A DNA stretch of 50,431 bases from Desulfurella amilsii (GCF_002119425.1 NZ_MDSU01000004.1:1-50431), one strand, 5' to 3'; positions 7,743-17,484 are shown, counted from the first letter of the stretch. Numbers and translations: made by a program. The notes: generated by a model from the sequence alone, not told the origin.

Positions 7743-8582
7743 TCATCTATCAAACATTTTTTTAAGTTTATTTAGGGCTTCTTTTTCGATTTGCCTAACC
7801 CTTTCTTTTGATATATGGTATTTTTCTCCAATTTCATCTAATGTATAGCGTCTATCTAAATCAAGTCCAAAACGCATTTTTATAATATCCTGCTGCCTTT
7901 TGGGTAACTGTTTTAAAAGTTTTTTTATAGCGCTAACGCTTGATTCATAAACATAGTTATCTTCCACAGACACATTCTCATCTTCCAAAACATCCAGTAG
8001 GCTATTGTCACTATCTTCACCTATTGCTTTATCTAGTGAGTTAAATTTTAACCTACCAGCTTCAATATCATTAATTTCTTTTTCACTAAAGCCACTGACT
8101 TTGGAAGCTACTTCATTATCCATTTCTTCACCGAATTCTCTAAAGTATGCATCTTTGATATAGTTTAATTTGCTTGATTTTGCTCTTGCTTTAACAGGGA
8201 TCTTAATAGGTGATGTCTGCTCGCTTAATGTTTTTAAGATAGCTTGTTTTATCCACCATACAGCATATGATATAAATTTTATGTTTTTATCTGGATCAAA
8301 CTTTGATGCTGCTTTAATCAAGCCAATATTACCTTCATTGATTAAGTCCGAAAGTGGTACGCCAAAATTTTTGTACTTTTGAGCAACGGATACTACAAAC
8401 CTTAAGTTATGTTTTACAAGTTTTTTTATAGCCTCTTTATCACCTTTTTGGATTTTTTTTGCTAGTTCAATTTCTTCTTCTTTTGTTAAAATGGATATTT
8501 TTGATATTTCATCTAAATATTGATTGATTGAATCTTTAACTTCTGTATCTTTTTCTTTAAATTTTATTTTACTTTTTTCCAT
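7743..8582 (-). CDS. Sigma-70 family RNA polymerase sigma factor (group 2, RpoD/RpoS-like)
   Basis: A 279-residue sigma factor with region 1.2 (DSINQYLDEISKISILTKEE), region 2 (HNLRFVVSVAQKY, DLINEGNIGLIKAASKFDP, FISYAVWWIKQAI), region 3 (SPIKIPVKARAKSSKLNYI) and region 4 (LPKRQQDIIKMRFGLD, TLDEIGEKYHISKERVRQIE). It lacks the long N-terminal 1.1 and non-conserved regions of primary RpoD, and lacks the RpoH box. I read it as a non-essential group 2 factor for general or stress transcription. The start is an ATG that overlaps the end of cysS by 19 bases. Confidence 0.85.
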   Translation of the reverse strand: MEKSKIKFKEKDTEVKDSINQYLDEISKISILTKEEEIELAKKIQKGDKEAIKKLVKHNLRFVVSVAQKYKNFGVPLSDLINEGNIGLIKAASKFDPDKNIKFISYAVWWIKQAILKTLSEQTSPIKIPVKARAKSSKLNYIKDAYFREFGEEMDNEVASKVSGFSEKEINDIEAGRLKFNSLDKAIGEDSDNSLLDVLEDENVSVEDNYVYESSVSAIKKLLKQLPKRQQDIIKMRFGLDLDRRYTLDEIGEKYHISKERVRQIEKEALNKLKKMFDR

Positions 8583-9973
8583 ATAGTTTTGTCTTTGCGA
8601 TCTTCTAAAACAATGCCAGCATTTGATAGCTCATTGCGTATGCTATCTGCAAGAGCGTAGTTTTTTTCTTTTTTTGCTTTATTGCGTTGTTCAATTTTTT
8701 CGTCAATCCATTGATTTTGTTCAACATTAAACCATTCTTTGTATGATTTATCAAATACTCCTAACACGCAAGCTACTTTAGACATAAAATTTAGAAATTT
8801 TTCTTTTAATTCAAGAGCTGGCGTTTTATTGCTTTTTTGGCAATTATCCAGATAAAGGTTAAATTCTTTTATACAATTAAAAACTTCAGCTATGGCTTGA
8901 GGCGTATTAAAATCATTATTCATAGCTCTTTCAAAATTTGAAATTAATGTTTCAAGTGAGTCTAATTTGTCATTTTCATATTGAAATTGAGTGTTATCAA
9001 GCCTCATTAAAAATGAATAGTATCGATTTAGCGTTTCTTTGGCGGCAAGCAACCCATCATACAAAAACTCTATTGGATTTCTATAGTGTGTGAGGAGCAT
9101 ATAGTATCTAAGTGTCTCACCGTTAAACTCCTTTAGAACGTCCCTAATCGTAAAAAAATTACCTAAAGACTTTGACATCTTTTCATTATTTATTTTAATA
9201 AATCCATTATGTATCCAGTATCTTACAAACTGTTTCCCGCTTAAAGCTTCACTTTGGGCTATCTCATTTTCATGGTGTGGGAAAACCAGATCCTCACCAC
9301 CGCCATGTATATCTATTGTCTCACCTAGATAATACATGCTCATAACAGAACACTCAATATGCCATCCGGGCCTACCTTTGCCCCACGGTGAATCCCAGCT
9401 TGGTTCATTGGGCTTTGATTTTTTCCACAAAGCAAAATCTAAAGGGTCTTTCTTTTTTTCGTTTATATCTACCCTTGCACCAGACTTTAAATCTTCAATT
9501 TTTTTGTGAGACAATTTGCCATAAGATTCAAATTTGCTTACGCTATAATAGACATCGCCATCTGATTCATAAGCGAACCCTTTTTCTATTAATTTTGAGA
9601 TAAATACTATTATATCATTTATGTGCATCGTTGCTTTTGGTTCAAATGAAGGTTTTTTAATGCCTATCGCATTCATATCCGTGTAAAATTCTTTAATATA
9701 TTTTTCACTAATTGCATCAAATGGTTTATGTTCTTCATTTGCTTTGTTTATTATCTTATCATCAATATCGGTAAAATTTTTAACAAATTTTACCTCATAG
9801 CCTCTATACAACAAATATCTATATATTACATCAAAACATATGGCGCTTCTTGCATGTCCTACATGGCAGTAGTCGTAAACAGTTACGCCACAAACATACA
9901 TTGTAACAATATTGTCGTTAAGCGGCACAAAATCTTCTATTTTTCTTGTTTGAGTATTAAATACTTTTAGCAT
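8564..9973 (-). CDS. cysS: Cysteinyl-tRNA synthetase
   Basis: Charges tRNA-Cys with cysteine. The 469-residue class I enzyme has the zinc and HIGH region MYVCGVTVYDYCHVGHARS, the DIHGGGEDLVFPHHENEIAQSE zinc-ligand region, the KMSKSLGN signature, and the C-terminal DALR helices. Length is standard. Its ATG shares one base with the stop codon of cpoB (TGATG), showing tight coupling. Confidence 0.98.
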   Translation of the reverse strand: MLKVFNTQTRKIEDFVPLNDNIVTMYVCGVTVYDYCHVGHARSAICFDVIYRYLLYRGYEVKFVKNFTDIDDKIINKANEEHKPFDAISEKYIKEFYTDMNAIGIKKPSFEPKATMHINDIIVFISKLIEKGFAYESDGDVYYSVSKFESYGKLSHKKIEDLKSGARVDINEKKKDPLDFALWKKSKPNEPSWDSPWGKGRPGWHIECSVMSMYYLGETIDIHGGGEDLVFPHHENEIAQSEALSGKQFVRYWIHNGFIKINNEKMSKSLGNFFTIRDVLKEFNGETLRYYMLLTHYRNPIEFLYDGLLAAKETLNRYYSFLMRLDNTQFQYENDKLDSLETLISNFERAMNNDFNTPQAIAEVFNCIKEFNLYLDNCQKSNKTPALELKEKFLNFMSKVACVLGVFDKSYKEWFNVEQNQWIDEKIEQRNKAKKEKNYALADSIRNELSNAGIVLEDRKDKTIWKKVK

Positions 9974-10773
9974 CAGTTTTTTACACCTCTAAACTCAAAA
10001 TACGGATTTACAGGATACTCTCTTTTTAACTGCATCAAGCAATCATAGGCTTTTTGGGTATTTCCCATTGATTTGTAAGTTTTGTAAAGCATAAATATAC
10101 AAGCATCCGTTTTACCACCATCAGATGTAGGTTTTTTAGAAAAATTATTAAGACAAACAGAAAAATAATTTAAAGCCTTGCCATAATCATTTAGATTGTA
10201 ATAGCTATTTCCTATCCAAAAGTATGCATTTTGCTCTAATGTCGTATGTGGGTAATTATTCAAAAATTGTAAGAATTTATCTAATGCTCCAGCAAAATCT
10301 CTCTTCATATATATGGCAAGGGCATTTTCATAAGATTTTAAAGCTTCAACAGATGGTGGTTGTAATTTTGATTCTATTGCTTCTTTGGGTTTTTCTTCTT
10401 CAGTTTCTTTGATTTGTTTATTTTCAAGTTTTTCTTGAGTTTCATTTGAAAATACGACGCTTGCTGGAGGAATTTTGCTTGTTATGTCGTTTGTGTTGTT
10501 GTCAAGGTTAGCTTCAACGATTGTTTTTTGCGAAATTTTCACTTTCTTTGTTGAATTTGTGTTATTTTCTAGCGTATTTATTTTTTTGGCAAGTATATTT
10601 AATTTTTCTTCAACCTCGCTTACTTTTGGTTTTATTTTATTTAGATCCGATGTATTTTTACTTATGGCACTTTCAATTTTTCCCAACCTATCATTTATAT
10701 TATTTATCTGTTGGTTGGAGGCACAAGAAGACAACAAAACTAACACAAATAACAGAAACAATTTTTTACTCAT
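9973..10773 (-). CDS. CpoB/YbgF-like TPR lipoprotein
   Basis: An envelope protein with a lipoprotein-type signal (KKLFLLFVLVLLSSC, acylated Cys near residue 17), then a coiled-coil region (about 25-75, with heptad-like IKPKVSEVEEKLNILAKKIN). A low-complexity linker follows, then C-terminal TPRs (SYENALAIYMKRDFAGALDK, NAYFWIGNSYYNLNDYGKAL). This is the YbgF/CpoB layout, a protein linking peptidoglycan synthesis with Tol-Pal outer-membrane constriction. No tolB or pal is in the window. The start at 10773 follows GGGAG; an upstream in-frame GTG overlaps that ribosome site. First gene of the ten-gene minus-strand operon. Confidence 0.82.
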   Translation of the reverse strand: MSKKLFLLFVLVLLSSCASNQQINNINDRLGKIESAISKNTSDLNKIKPKVSEVEEKLNILAKKINTLENNTNSTKKVKISQKTIVEANLDNNTNDITSKIPPASVVFSNETQEKLENKQIKETEEEKPKEAIESKLQPPSVEALKSYENALAIYMKRDFAGALDKFLQFLNNYPHTTLEQNAYFWIGNSYYNLNDYGKALNYFSVCLNNFSKKPTSDGGKTDACIFMLYKTYKSMGNTQKAYDCLMQLKREYPVNPYFEFRGVKN

Positions 10774-10797
10774 AAGGTCTCCCGCCACTTTTTAATC

Positions 10798-10825
10798 ATT
10801 GTAAATAATTTTCTATATAAGTCAA
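10798..10825 (-). promoter_or_regulatory. Promoter of the cpoB-cysS-...-fliA operon
   Basis: TTGACT (10825-10820), 16 bases, TACAAT (10803-10798) on the minus strand. No other intergenic space is available until the permease gene, so this probably drives all ten genes down to fliA. Confidence 0.6.
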
Positions 10826-10861
10826 GCTACTAACTTTTTAAATCTATTTTTCTTCTATATC

Positions 10862-10889
10862 TTGACTTATATCTTAAATTATGTATATT
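10862..10889 (+). promoter_or_regulatory. Promoter of the rimP-nusA-infB operon
   Basis: TTGACT (10862-10867), 16 bases, TATATT (10884-10889). The -35 sequence and its flank (CTTGACTTATAT) mirror the divergent cpoB promoter, so the two face away from each other across about 40 bases. A stray TATAAT at 10938-10943 lacks a good -35 box. Confidence 0.6.
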
Positions 10890-10964
10890 GTTATTGTCAC
10901 TTTTGATTTTATTTTATGCGTAAATTTCTCCCTACATTATAATGAGGGCGGCAAAGGTTTTAAA

Positions 10965-11417
10965 ATGAATGTTTTTGAAGAGACTCTTACAAAAATTTTA
11001 AAAAGTTCAATAGAAGCTATGGGTTATGAATTATATGATTTAACATATTCAAAAAGCTCTAAAAGAGGAAAACTGACCGTTTATATAGACAGACAAAGCG
11101 GCGTTAGTTTAAATGACTGTGAAGTGGTAAGTAAACATATCTCAGTTGTACTTGATGTCGAAAATGTTATGGAAGAAAGCTACATACTTGAAGTTTCAAG
11201 TCCAGGCATAAATAGAAACCTAAAAACAAAAAAACACTATGAAGATTCAATTGGCAAAGAGTGTATTATTAACCTATTTAATCCAATTGATAATAAAAAA
11301 AACATAGAAGGACAGATTATAAGTGTAACCGATAGAGGCGTTGAAGTAAAAAGCGATCAGGTAGTAGTTTATATTGACTTTAATGATATTAAAAAAGCTA
11401 AACTGAACTTAATTTAG
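10965..11417 (+). CDS. rimP: Ribosome maturation factor RimP
   Basis: Needed for 30S subunit assembly. The 150-residue protein (MNVFEETLTKILKSSIEAMG) shows YELYDLTYSKSSKRGKLTVY, the DCEVVSKHIS segment and YILEVSSPGINRNLKTKKHY, all RimP signatures. The reading frame is open further upstream to 10881, but family length and the AAAGG motif before ATG 10965 favour this start. It is the first gene before nusA and infB, the classical order. Confidence 0.93.
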   Translation: MNVFEETLTKILKSSIEAMGYELYDLTYSKSSKRGKLTVYIDRQSGVSLNDCEVVSKHISVVLDVENVMEESYILEVSSPGINRNLKTKKHYEDSIGKECIINLFNPIDNKKNIEGQIISVTDRGVEVKSDQVVVYIDFNDIKKAKLNLI

Positions 11418-11428
11418 TGGGGGAAAAA

Positions 11429-12682
11429 GTGAGAGAAATATTTGAAATTGCCAATGTAATAGCAAAAGAACACAATATCAATTCGCAGGCGGTTATTGAA
11501 TCACTTGCTGAAGCTATAAAAATTTCTATTGCTAAAAAATATGGAGAGGACAGTGTGGTGAAAACATCGCTTGATTCTCAAAAACAAATATTTTCAATTT
11601 TAATCGAAAGAAAGATTGTTGATAAACCAAAGAATCACAACGAAATTTCGCTTGAGGAAGCTAAAAAAATTGATCCAAATGCAAGTATTGGAGACTACAT
11701 TGATGTTGAGTTTGACCCCGAAGAATTGGGCAGGATTGCGGTTTCTACTGCAAAAAATGTTATGTCCAAAATGTTTAAAGATTTAGAAAAGCGTGTAACA
11801 TATGAAGATTACACGAAAAAAATTGGCAAGATTGTATCAGGTGAAATTTGGAGTGTTGGCGTATATAATGATTGTATCGTGGATTTTAAGAATGCCATAG
11901 GCATTTTGCCAAAAAAAGAACAGTCACCAGGCGATAAATACGTTGTTGGAGAAACTATAAAAGCTTACGTTATGGACGTTTTAGAAGAACCAAAAGGTGT
12001 AAAGCTAATCCTTTCGAGAACTCATCCAGGTTTTGTGAAAGAATTGTTCATGAAAGAAGTCCCAGAGGTAAGGGATGGCAGTGTTGAGATAAAAGCCATA
12101 GCAAGGGAGCCTTCAAAGCGCACAAAAGTGGCAGTTTATTCAAAAGACTCCAAGATTGATCCGATTGGCACATGTGTTGGCGCAAAAGGCACACGTATTT
12201 CTGCAATCGTTAAAGAATTAGGTGATGAGAAGGTTGATGTAATAAGGTGGAGCGCAAATTTAAGCATTTATATAAAAAATGCACTTGCACCCAGCAAGGT
12301 TTCTTATATTGAGCTTTTTGAAGACGAAAAAAGAGCAAAAGTTTATGTACCTGATGAAGAATTTTCGGCTGCAATTGGTAAAATGGGCGTTAATGCAAAG
12401 CTTGTTGCAAAACTAACAGGTGTCAATATTGATATCATAAAAGAATCTGAGATAGATAAGAGCGTTAGCGAAGAAGAACATGAAAAAACAATAGAAGAAG
12501 TCATTGAAGATCTGATTTCTGTTGAGTCTATTACTGAGAATCTTGCAAATAAACTTTATGATAATGGCATTAGATCAGTTGAACAACTCAAAACCCTAAC
12601 CTTAGATGATCTAAAAAACATCAAAGGTATAGGAGAAAAACGAGCTCAAAAGATCTTTGAATTACTAAATCAAACTACTTAG
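11429..12682 (+). CDS. nusA: Transcription termination/antitermination factor NusA
   Basis: Binds RNA polymerase and nascent RNA to control pausing, termination and antitermination. The 417-residue protein has the N-terminal polymerase-binding domain (REIFEIANVIAKEHNI), an S1 domain (KIGKIVSGEIWSVGVYND), two KH domains (DPIGTCVGAKGTRISAIVKE and FSAAIGKMGVNAKLVAKLTG) and one C-terminal helix-hairpin-helix (LKNIKGIGEKRAQKI). The GTG at 11429 follows GGGGG at the right distance. An in-frame GTG at 11417 overlaps the rimP stop codon and would hide that ribosome site. Confidence 0.96.
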   Translation: MREIFEIANVIAKEHNINSQAVIESLAEAIKISIAKKYGEDSVVKTSLDSQKQIFSILIERKIVDKPKNHNEISLEEAKKIDPNASIGDYIDVEFDPEELGRIAVSTAKNVMSKMFKDLEKRVTYEDYTKKIGKIVSGEIWSVGVYNDCIVDFKNAIGILPKKEQSPGDKYVVGETIKAYVMDVLEEPKGVKLILSRTHPGFVKELFMKEVPEVRDGSVEIKAIAREPSKRTKVAVYSKDSKIDPIGTCVGAKGTRISAIVKELGDEKVDVIRWSANLSIYIKNALAPSKVSYIELFEDEKRAKVYVPDEEFSAAIGKMGVNAKLVAKLTGVNIDIIKESEIDKSVSEEEHEKTIEEVIEDLISVESITENLANKLYDNGIRSVEQLKTLTLDDLKNIKGIGEKRAQKIFELLNQTT

Positions 12683-12696
12683 GGGGTAATGGTTTA

Positions 12697-14802
12697 ATGA
12701 GAGTGTATGAAGCAGCAAAAAAGCTTAATATAAAAAGTAGCATACTTTTACAAAGACTGCGTAATTTAGGTTTAGATATTAAGAGTAATTTTAGTACAGT
12801 ATCAGATGATGTGATTGAAAAATTAGAACACAAAGAGATACCCCCGAAAACTATAGAAACAAAAGATCGGATTCCAAAACAAAAAAAAGTTAAAATTGAA
12901 GAAAAACCAACAATCGAGGAAAAACGAAAAGAAAAACAGCCAGAGTTTGTAAGCGCTAAAAAAAAGGAGCTCATTGAAGCCTCATTGCCACAAAAGTTAA
13001 AAGGTAAAAAAAGGTACTATAAAAAAGCTCCCAAAGAAGAGCAAGAAGAACAGCTAAGCAAAATACAAATTGGCAAAAACACTACAGTTTTTGAATTTGC
13101 AACAATGCTTAATATAGACTTTTCAGAAATAATACAAAAGCTATTTTCACTTGGTGTAATGGTTAGAAAAAACGACTTTATTGACTTAGACGCAGCTAAA
13201 ATTATTGCTCAAGACTATGGAGTAGAAGTTGAAGAAAAAACTTTAGAAAAAACAATCATGGAAGAATTTGAAGCTCCAGATGATGAAAAAGACTTGCAAC
13301 CAAGGCCCCCGATTGTTACGGTCATGGGCCATGTAGATCATGGAAAAACTTCTATTTTGGATGCAATAAGACATACACATGTTGTTGCTAAAGAATCAGG
13401 TGGTATTACACAGCATATTGGTGCATACTCTGTTAATTACAATGGTAAGCAAATTACGTTCCTTGACACGCCTGGACATGAAGCCTTTACTGAGATGAGG
13501 GCACGTGGTGCACTATTAACTGATATTGTTGTACTTGTTGTTGCAGCTGATGATGGTGTAATGCCACAAACAATCGAAGCTATAAACCATGCGAAAGCTG
13601 CAAATGTGCCCATAGTTGTAGCTATAAACAAAATTGACAAGCCAAATGCAAACCCAGATAAAGTAAAACAGGAATTATCTCATCATAACATAATGCCAGA
13701 AGAGTGGGGTGGCGAAAATTTATTCGTAAATGTTAGTGCGAAAAATAATATTGGTATTAATGATTTGCTTGAGAGTATTTTACTTCAAGCAGAAATTATG
13801 GAATTAGAGGCAAACCCAAATAAAAGAGCAAAAGGTATTGTAATCGAAGCTAGATTAGATAAACAGCGTGGTCCTGTTTGTGATGTTGCTATACAAGAAG
13901 GCGCGCTAAATTTAGGTGATAGTATTGTAGCTGGTATTGCCTATGGCAAAGCAAAGGTTCTTATTGATGATAAAGGAAAAAGAATAAAAAAAGCGACGGT
14001 TTCTATGCCAGTTGAGATATTGGGTCTTCATGAAGTACCAGAAGCTGGCGACGTACTATTTGTTGTAAAAGATGAAAAAATAGCCAAATCAATAGCTGAA
14101 GAAAGAAAAGAAAAATACAAAGCAAGTATGCAGAAAAAAACTACTGTAAGTCTGGAAACTGTTTTTAAAAACCTATCTTTAGGTCAACTAAAAGAATTAC
14201 CAATACTCATAAAATCTGATGTTTTTGGCTCAATTGAAGCAATTTCTTCCTCTGTACAAAAGATATCAACGCAAGAAGTTGCTGTTAAAATAATACATTC
14301 TGGCATTGGAGAGATTACAAGATCAGATGTAAACTTAGCAAGTGTCTCAAATGCAATTATCATTGGGTTTAATGTAAGACCATCAAACGATGCGCTAAAG
14401 CTTGCAAACGATTTAAAAGTAGAAATTAGAACTTACAAAATCATATACGATATTATAGAAGATATTAAAAAGGCACTGTCTGGCTTATTGTCTCCTACAA
14501 TAGAAGAGGAAATTTTAGGTAGAGCCGATATTAGAGAGGTTTTTAGTGTTCCTAAGGTCGGTAATATTGCAGGTTGTTATGTAACATACGGGAAAGTTAC
14601 AAGAAATTCAAAAATCCGCGTAATTAGAAACGGAGTTATAATATTTGAAGGCTCAATTGCATCACTAAAGCGATTTAAAGACGATGTTAATGAAGTTACT
14701 TCAGGCTTTGAGTGTGGGATAAGAATTGATAAATTCAACGAGATAAATGTGGGTGATCAGCTTGAATCCTATATTTTAAAAGAAATTCAAAAAACTCTTT
14801 AG
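12697..14802 (+). CDS. infB: Translation initiation factor IF-2
   Basis: GTPase that places initiator tRNA on the 30S subunit. The 701-residue protein has an N-terminal IF2_N module ([21 protein letters not shown]), a Lys/Glu-rich linker, a second IF2_N ([21 protein letters not shown]) and the G domain with [33 protein letters not shown] and [11 protein letters not shown]-terminal domains with the fMet-tRNA-binding C2 region follow ([20 protein letters not shown]). A GGGGGT ribosome site overlaps the nusA end. Confidence 0.98.
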   Translation: MRVYEAAKKLNIKSSILLQRLRNLGLDIKSNFSTVSDDVIEKLEHKEIPPKTIETKDRIPKQKKVKIEEKPTIEEKRKEKQPEFVSAKKKELIEASLPQKLKGKKRYYKKAPKEEQEEQLSKIQIGKNTTVFEFATMLNIDFSEIIQKLFSLGVMVRKNDFIDLDAAKIIAQDYGVEVEEKTLEKTIMEEFEAPDDEKDLQPRPPIVTVMGHVDHGKTSILDAIRHTHVVAKESGGITQHIGAYSVNYNGKQITFLDTPGHEAFTEMRARGALLTDIVVLVVAADDGVMPQTIEAINHAKAANVPIVVAINKIDKPNANPDKVKQELSHHNIMPEEWGGENLFVNVSAKNNIGINDLLESILLQAEIMELEANPNKRAKGIVIEARLDKQRGPVCDVAIQEGALNLGDSIVAGIAYGKAKVLIDDKGKRIKKATVSMPVEILGLHEVPEAGDVLFVVKDEKIAKSIAEERKEKYKASMQKKTTVSLETVFKNLSLGQLKELPILIKSDVFGSIEAISSSVQKISTQEVAVKIIHSGIGEITRSDVNLASVSNAIIIGFNVRPSNDALKLANDLKVEIRTYKIIYDIIEDIKKALSGLLSPTIEEEILGRADIREVFSVPKVGNIAGCYVTYGKVTRNSKIRVIRNGVIIFEGSIASLKRFKDDVNEVTSGFECGIRIDKFNEINVGDQLESYILKEIQKTL

Positions 14803-14811
14803 GTGATAGAT

Positions 14812-15093
14812 TTGTTTATTGGTGTTATTATTATTGAATTATTGTTAAAAGATGCATTCAATATAAAAGACAGAAGAAATATATTATCTAGCATAATAAA
14901 TAAAATTCGCGGCCAATACAATGCTTCGATAGCAGATATCTCAGAAGAAATACTTTACAACAAAGCTACCATAGCTATTAGTACTGTTGCAAATAGCAAA
15001 AGTGCAGTGGAAAAATTTATGGATAAGGTTTATAATTTTATTTCTAATAACTACTCAATAGAAATTTTACATATAGAAAGGCAAATATTATGA
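14812..15093 (+). CDS. DUF503 (YlxP-like) protein
   Basis: A small protein of about 93 residues with the DUF503 pattern IGVIIIELLLKDAFNIKDRR (hydrophobic strand then the KDRR helix) and a second half resembling SIADISEEILYNKATIAIST. Relatives lie between infB and rbfA in many bacteria, as here, suggesting a ribosome-related role that is not defined. I choose TTG at 14812 because AGGTGAT, an excellent ribosome site, precedes it by four bases. The in-frame GTG at 14803 lies within that site. It ends with an ATGA overlap onto rbfA. Confidence 0.82.
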   Translation: MFIGVIIIELLLKDAFNIKDRRNILSSIINKIRGQYNASIADISEEILYNKATIAISTVANSKSAVEKFMDKVYNFISNNYSIEILHIERQIL

Positions 15094-15446
15094 ATACAAC
15101 AAAACCATATAAGAGAACACAAAGGGTCTCAAGCACACTCAAAAAAATAATATCAAACGTTATTGAATTTGATCTTAATGATGAACGTTTAAAAAACGTT
15201 ACAATTACAGATGTTGAGTTGAGTAAAGATTTTAAGTTTGCTAAAATTTACTTTAGCTCACAGTTAAGCGAATTATCCAAAGAAGAAATTGCTACGTTGA
15301 TTAATAAATCCAGTAGCTTTATTAGTAAAAAAACATGTGAAAAAATAAACTTGCGTACTGTGCCAATATTTAAGTTTGTTTACGACAAATCCGTAGAAAA
15401 TGGTTTAAAAATTGAGGAAATTTTGAGGCAAATTAAAAATGAGTGA
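15090..15446 (+). CDS. rbfA: Ribosome-binding factor A
   Basis: Assists late 30S maturation by binding the 16S rRNA neck. The 118-residue protein has the RbfA frame: KPYKRTQRVSSTLKKIISN at the start, the DERLKNVTITDVELSKDFKF strand region with AKIYFSS, and RTVPIFKFVYDKSVENGLKI near the end. The start overlaps the DUF503 stop codon (ATGA), and the end overlaps nrnA by 8 bases. Confidence 0.95.
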   Translation: MNTTKPYKRTQRVSSTLKKIISNVIEFDLNDERLKNVTITDVELSKDFKFAKIYFSSQLSELSKEEIATLINKSSSFISKKTCEKINLRTVPIFKFVYDKSVENGLKIEEILRQIKNE

Positions 15447-16398
15447 GAATATTTTAGAAAAGGTTGGTTATTATCTAAAAAACTACAACGATTTTCTTAT
15501 AGTGGGGCATAAAGATCCAGATGGTGATGCAATAGGCTCAAGCCTTGCACTCTACAAAGCACTTAGCGAATTTGGTAAAAATGCAATTGTTGCAAATACA
15601 TCCAAAATTTCTGATTTGTACTTTTTTTTAGATGATACAAAAAATATCAAATTACTTCAAAACAATGAACGGGCACAAGTTATCATTACAGTAGATAGTG
15701 CTGATTTTGAACGTACAAATCTTGATAAAAATTATATTAAGGACAAAATTTTGATCAACATAGATCACCATCCAACAAATACATATTTTGGAAATATCAA
15801 CTATGTTATGTCACAAGCTTCTGCAGTGGGGTGTTTAATATATGAGATTTTAAAATTTAACGATATCCCAATTAGTTCAAAAACAGCAGAGTATTTGTAC
15901 TTGAGTATATTAACGGATACTGGATCTTTTAGATACTCATCAACCAGCTCAAATGCTTTTAGGATAGCTGCAGAGCTTATAAGCTTAGGTGTTAAGCCGT
16001 GGAAAATAGCCTATAATATATATGAATCTAAAAAACTCACAACTTTAAAATTAATGGGTCAGGCTATAAATACAATCACAACTCATTACAATAATAAGCT
16101 TACAATAATGTACATAACTCAAAACATGTATAAAGATTCAAACACTACTGCAGATGACACAGAAGGATTTGTTAATATTGCAAGGAGTGTCAGGGGCTGC
16201 GAAGTAGGAGCACTTCTAAGAGAGGATAAACCAAATTACATAAAAGTAAGTTTGCGTTCAAAAGATGAAGTTGATGTTTCCAAAATTGCTTTAACTTTTG
16301 GTGGTGGTGGACACAAAAATGCTGCAGGCTTTGAATTAACTGGCAGTATTGAAGAAATCAAAGAAAAACTCGTTCAAGCATTTTCTTTTTTGAAATGA
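15439..16398 (+). CDS. nrnA: DHH-family phosphoesterase, NrnA-like oligoribonuclease/pAp phosphatase
   Basis: Probably degrades nano-RNAs and dephosphorylates 3'-phosphoadenosine 5'-phosphate. The 319-residue protein has DHH motifs GHKDPDGDAIGSSLAL, TVDSADFERT, NIDHHPTNTYFG and SILTDTGSFRYSSTS. The C-terminal DHHA1 domain has the substrate loop TFGGGGHKNAAGFEL. Location between rbfA and truB is the usual place for nrnA in many bacteria. Confidence 0.92.
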   Translation: MSENILEKVGYYLKNYNDFLIVGHKDPDGDAIGSSLALYKALSEFGKNAIVANTSKISDLYFFLDDTKNIKLLQNNERAQVIITVDSADFERTNLDKNYIKDKILINIDHHPTNTYFGNINYVMSQASAVGCLIYEILKFNDIPISSKTAEYLYLSILTDTGSFRYSSTSSNAFRIAAELISLGVKPWKIAYNIYESKKLTTLKLMGQAINTITTHYNNKLTIMYITQNMYKDSNTTADDTEGFVNIARSVRGCEVGALLREDKPNYIKVSLRSKDEVDVSKIALTFGGGGHKNAAGFELTGSIEEIKEKLVQAFSFLK

Positions 16399-17108
16399 AC
16401 GGTTTATTACTTATCAATAAACCAAGTGGTATCAAGTCATTTGATGTAGTAAAAAAAGTAAAGGGAAAATTTAACGAGAAAGTTGGCCACAGTGGAATTT
16501 TAGATAAATTTGCATGTGGTTTAATGGTTATTGGGATAGGTAAGGCTACAAAGCTTTTGTCTTTTTTTGAGAAGAGTTACAAAGTTTATAAAGCAAAAAT
16601 AATCTTTGGGTATGAAACAGATAGTTTAGATATTACAGGAAATATCGTACATAATAATGATTATTTGCCAAACATTGAAGAAATCTACAGAACTATAAAT
16701 CAAAAATTTATTGGAAAAGCAGAGCAGACTGTGCCAATATACTCAAATGTTAAAGTGAAAGGCAAGAGGCTATACAAATATGCACTTTCAAAACAAAATG
16801 TTGATCTACCGACAAAAACAATTTACATATCAAGCATCGATATATTAAGTTACAATCAGGGTGTTTTGGAAATCAAAGTAGTTTGCTCAAAAGGTACATA
16901 CATTAGAGCACTTTCAAGAGATATTGCAAGATCTCTTAATGCTTATGCTACTGTTACTTACTTAGAAAGGCTCTATATATACCCCTTTAGTATAAATGAA
17001 GCTGTTGATTTATCTTATGTGAGTCAAGAGCATGTAATTCCATTTGAAAAAGTAAAATATATGACTAAAATAGATACGTTGGAGGTGTTTAATGGAATCG
17101 CAAATTAA
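16395..17108 (+). CDS. truB: tRNA pseudouridine(55) synthase TruB
   Basis: Converts uridine 55 in the tRNA T-loop to pseudouridine. Motifs seen are LLINKPSGIKSFDVVKKVKG, the catalytic region VGHSGILDKFACGLMVIGIG (Asp of LDKFACG as nucleophile, where most have LDPLATG), YKAKIIFGYETDSLDITG, and CSKGTYIRALSRDIA. At 237 residues it is short and seems to lack the C-terminal PUA-like domain, as in other small TruB proteins. It overlaps padR by 17 bases. Confidence 0.94.
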   Translation: MNGLLLINKPSGIKSFDVVKKVKGKFNEKVGHSGILDKFACGLMVIGIGKATKLLSFFEKSYKVYKAKIIFGYETDSLDITGNIVHNNDYLPNIEEIYRTINQKFIGKAEQTVPIYSNVKVKGKRLYKYALSKQNVDLPTKTIYISSIDILSYNQGVLEIKVVCSKGTYIRALSRDIARSLNAYATVTYLERLYIYPFSINEAVDLSYVSQEHVIPFEKVKYMTKIDTLEVFNGIAN

Positions 17109-17484
17109 AATAAAAGGCTGGTGCAAAGAATACCCAGGAGAACGCCCTCCTAGGTTTTTGAGAGCTTTTTTGCTATTTTTTATTGGCATTGAAGAATCTC
17201 ACGGCTATGACTTAATTGAAAAGCTTAAAAAAATGGGGATACACTATGAGAATTACGAGTTAGGTTATGTGTACAAAACCCTTCGCTCAATGGAAAAAGA
17301 GGGGCTTATTAAGTCTAAATGGAACCTACAAGAAAAAGGTAATGCAAGAAGGATTTATGCCATTACTAAAGCAGGCAGAGATAATTTAGATAAGTGGGCT
17401 GAAATACTCACAAATCTTCGCGATAGCATAAATAGTTTTCTTAGTGAATATGAAAGGATATACAAAAAAGAGCAAAAAGACTAG
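17092..17484 (+). CDS. PadR-family transcriptional regulator
   Basis: A 130-residue winged-helix regulator. The DNA-binding core is FLRAFLLFFIGIEESHGYDL followed by YELGYVYKTLRSMEKEGLI (recognition helix) and the wing SKWNLQEKGNARRIYAITKA, then a C-terminal dimerisation helix. A strong TTGGAGGTG ribosome site precedes the ATG. Its ligand and target are unknown. It is coupled to truB and is followed 6 bases later by the HD-GYP gene, so it may sense a small molecule tied to that signalling protein, or simply ride on the operon. Confidence 0.88.
   Translation: MESQIKIKGWCKEYPGERPPRFLRAFLLFFIGIEESHGYDLIEKLKKMGIHYENYELGYVYKTLRSMEKEGLIKSKWNLQEKGNARRIYAITKAGRDNLDKWAEILTNLRDSINSFLSEYERIYKKEQKD

Noticed and set aside
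10938-10943. TATAAT as a second rimP promoter.
   Set aside because: No usable -35 box lies 15-19 bases upstream.
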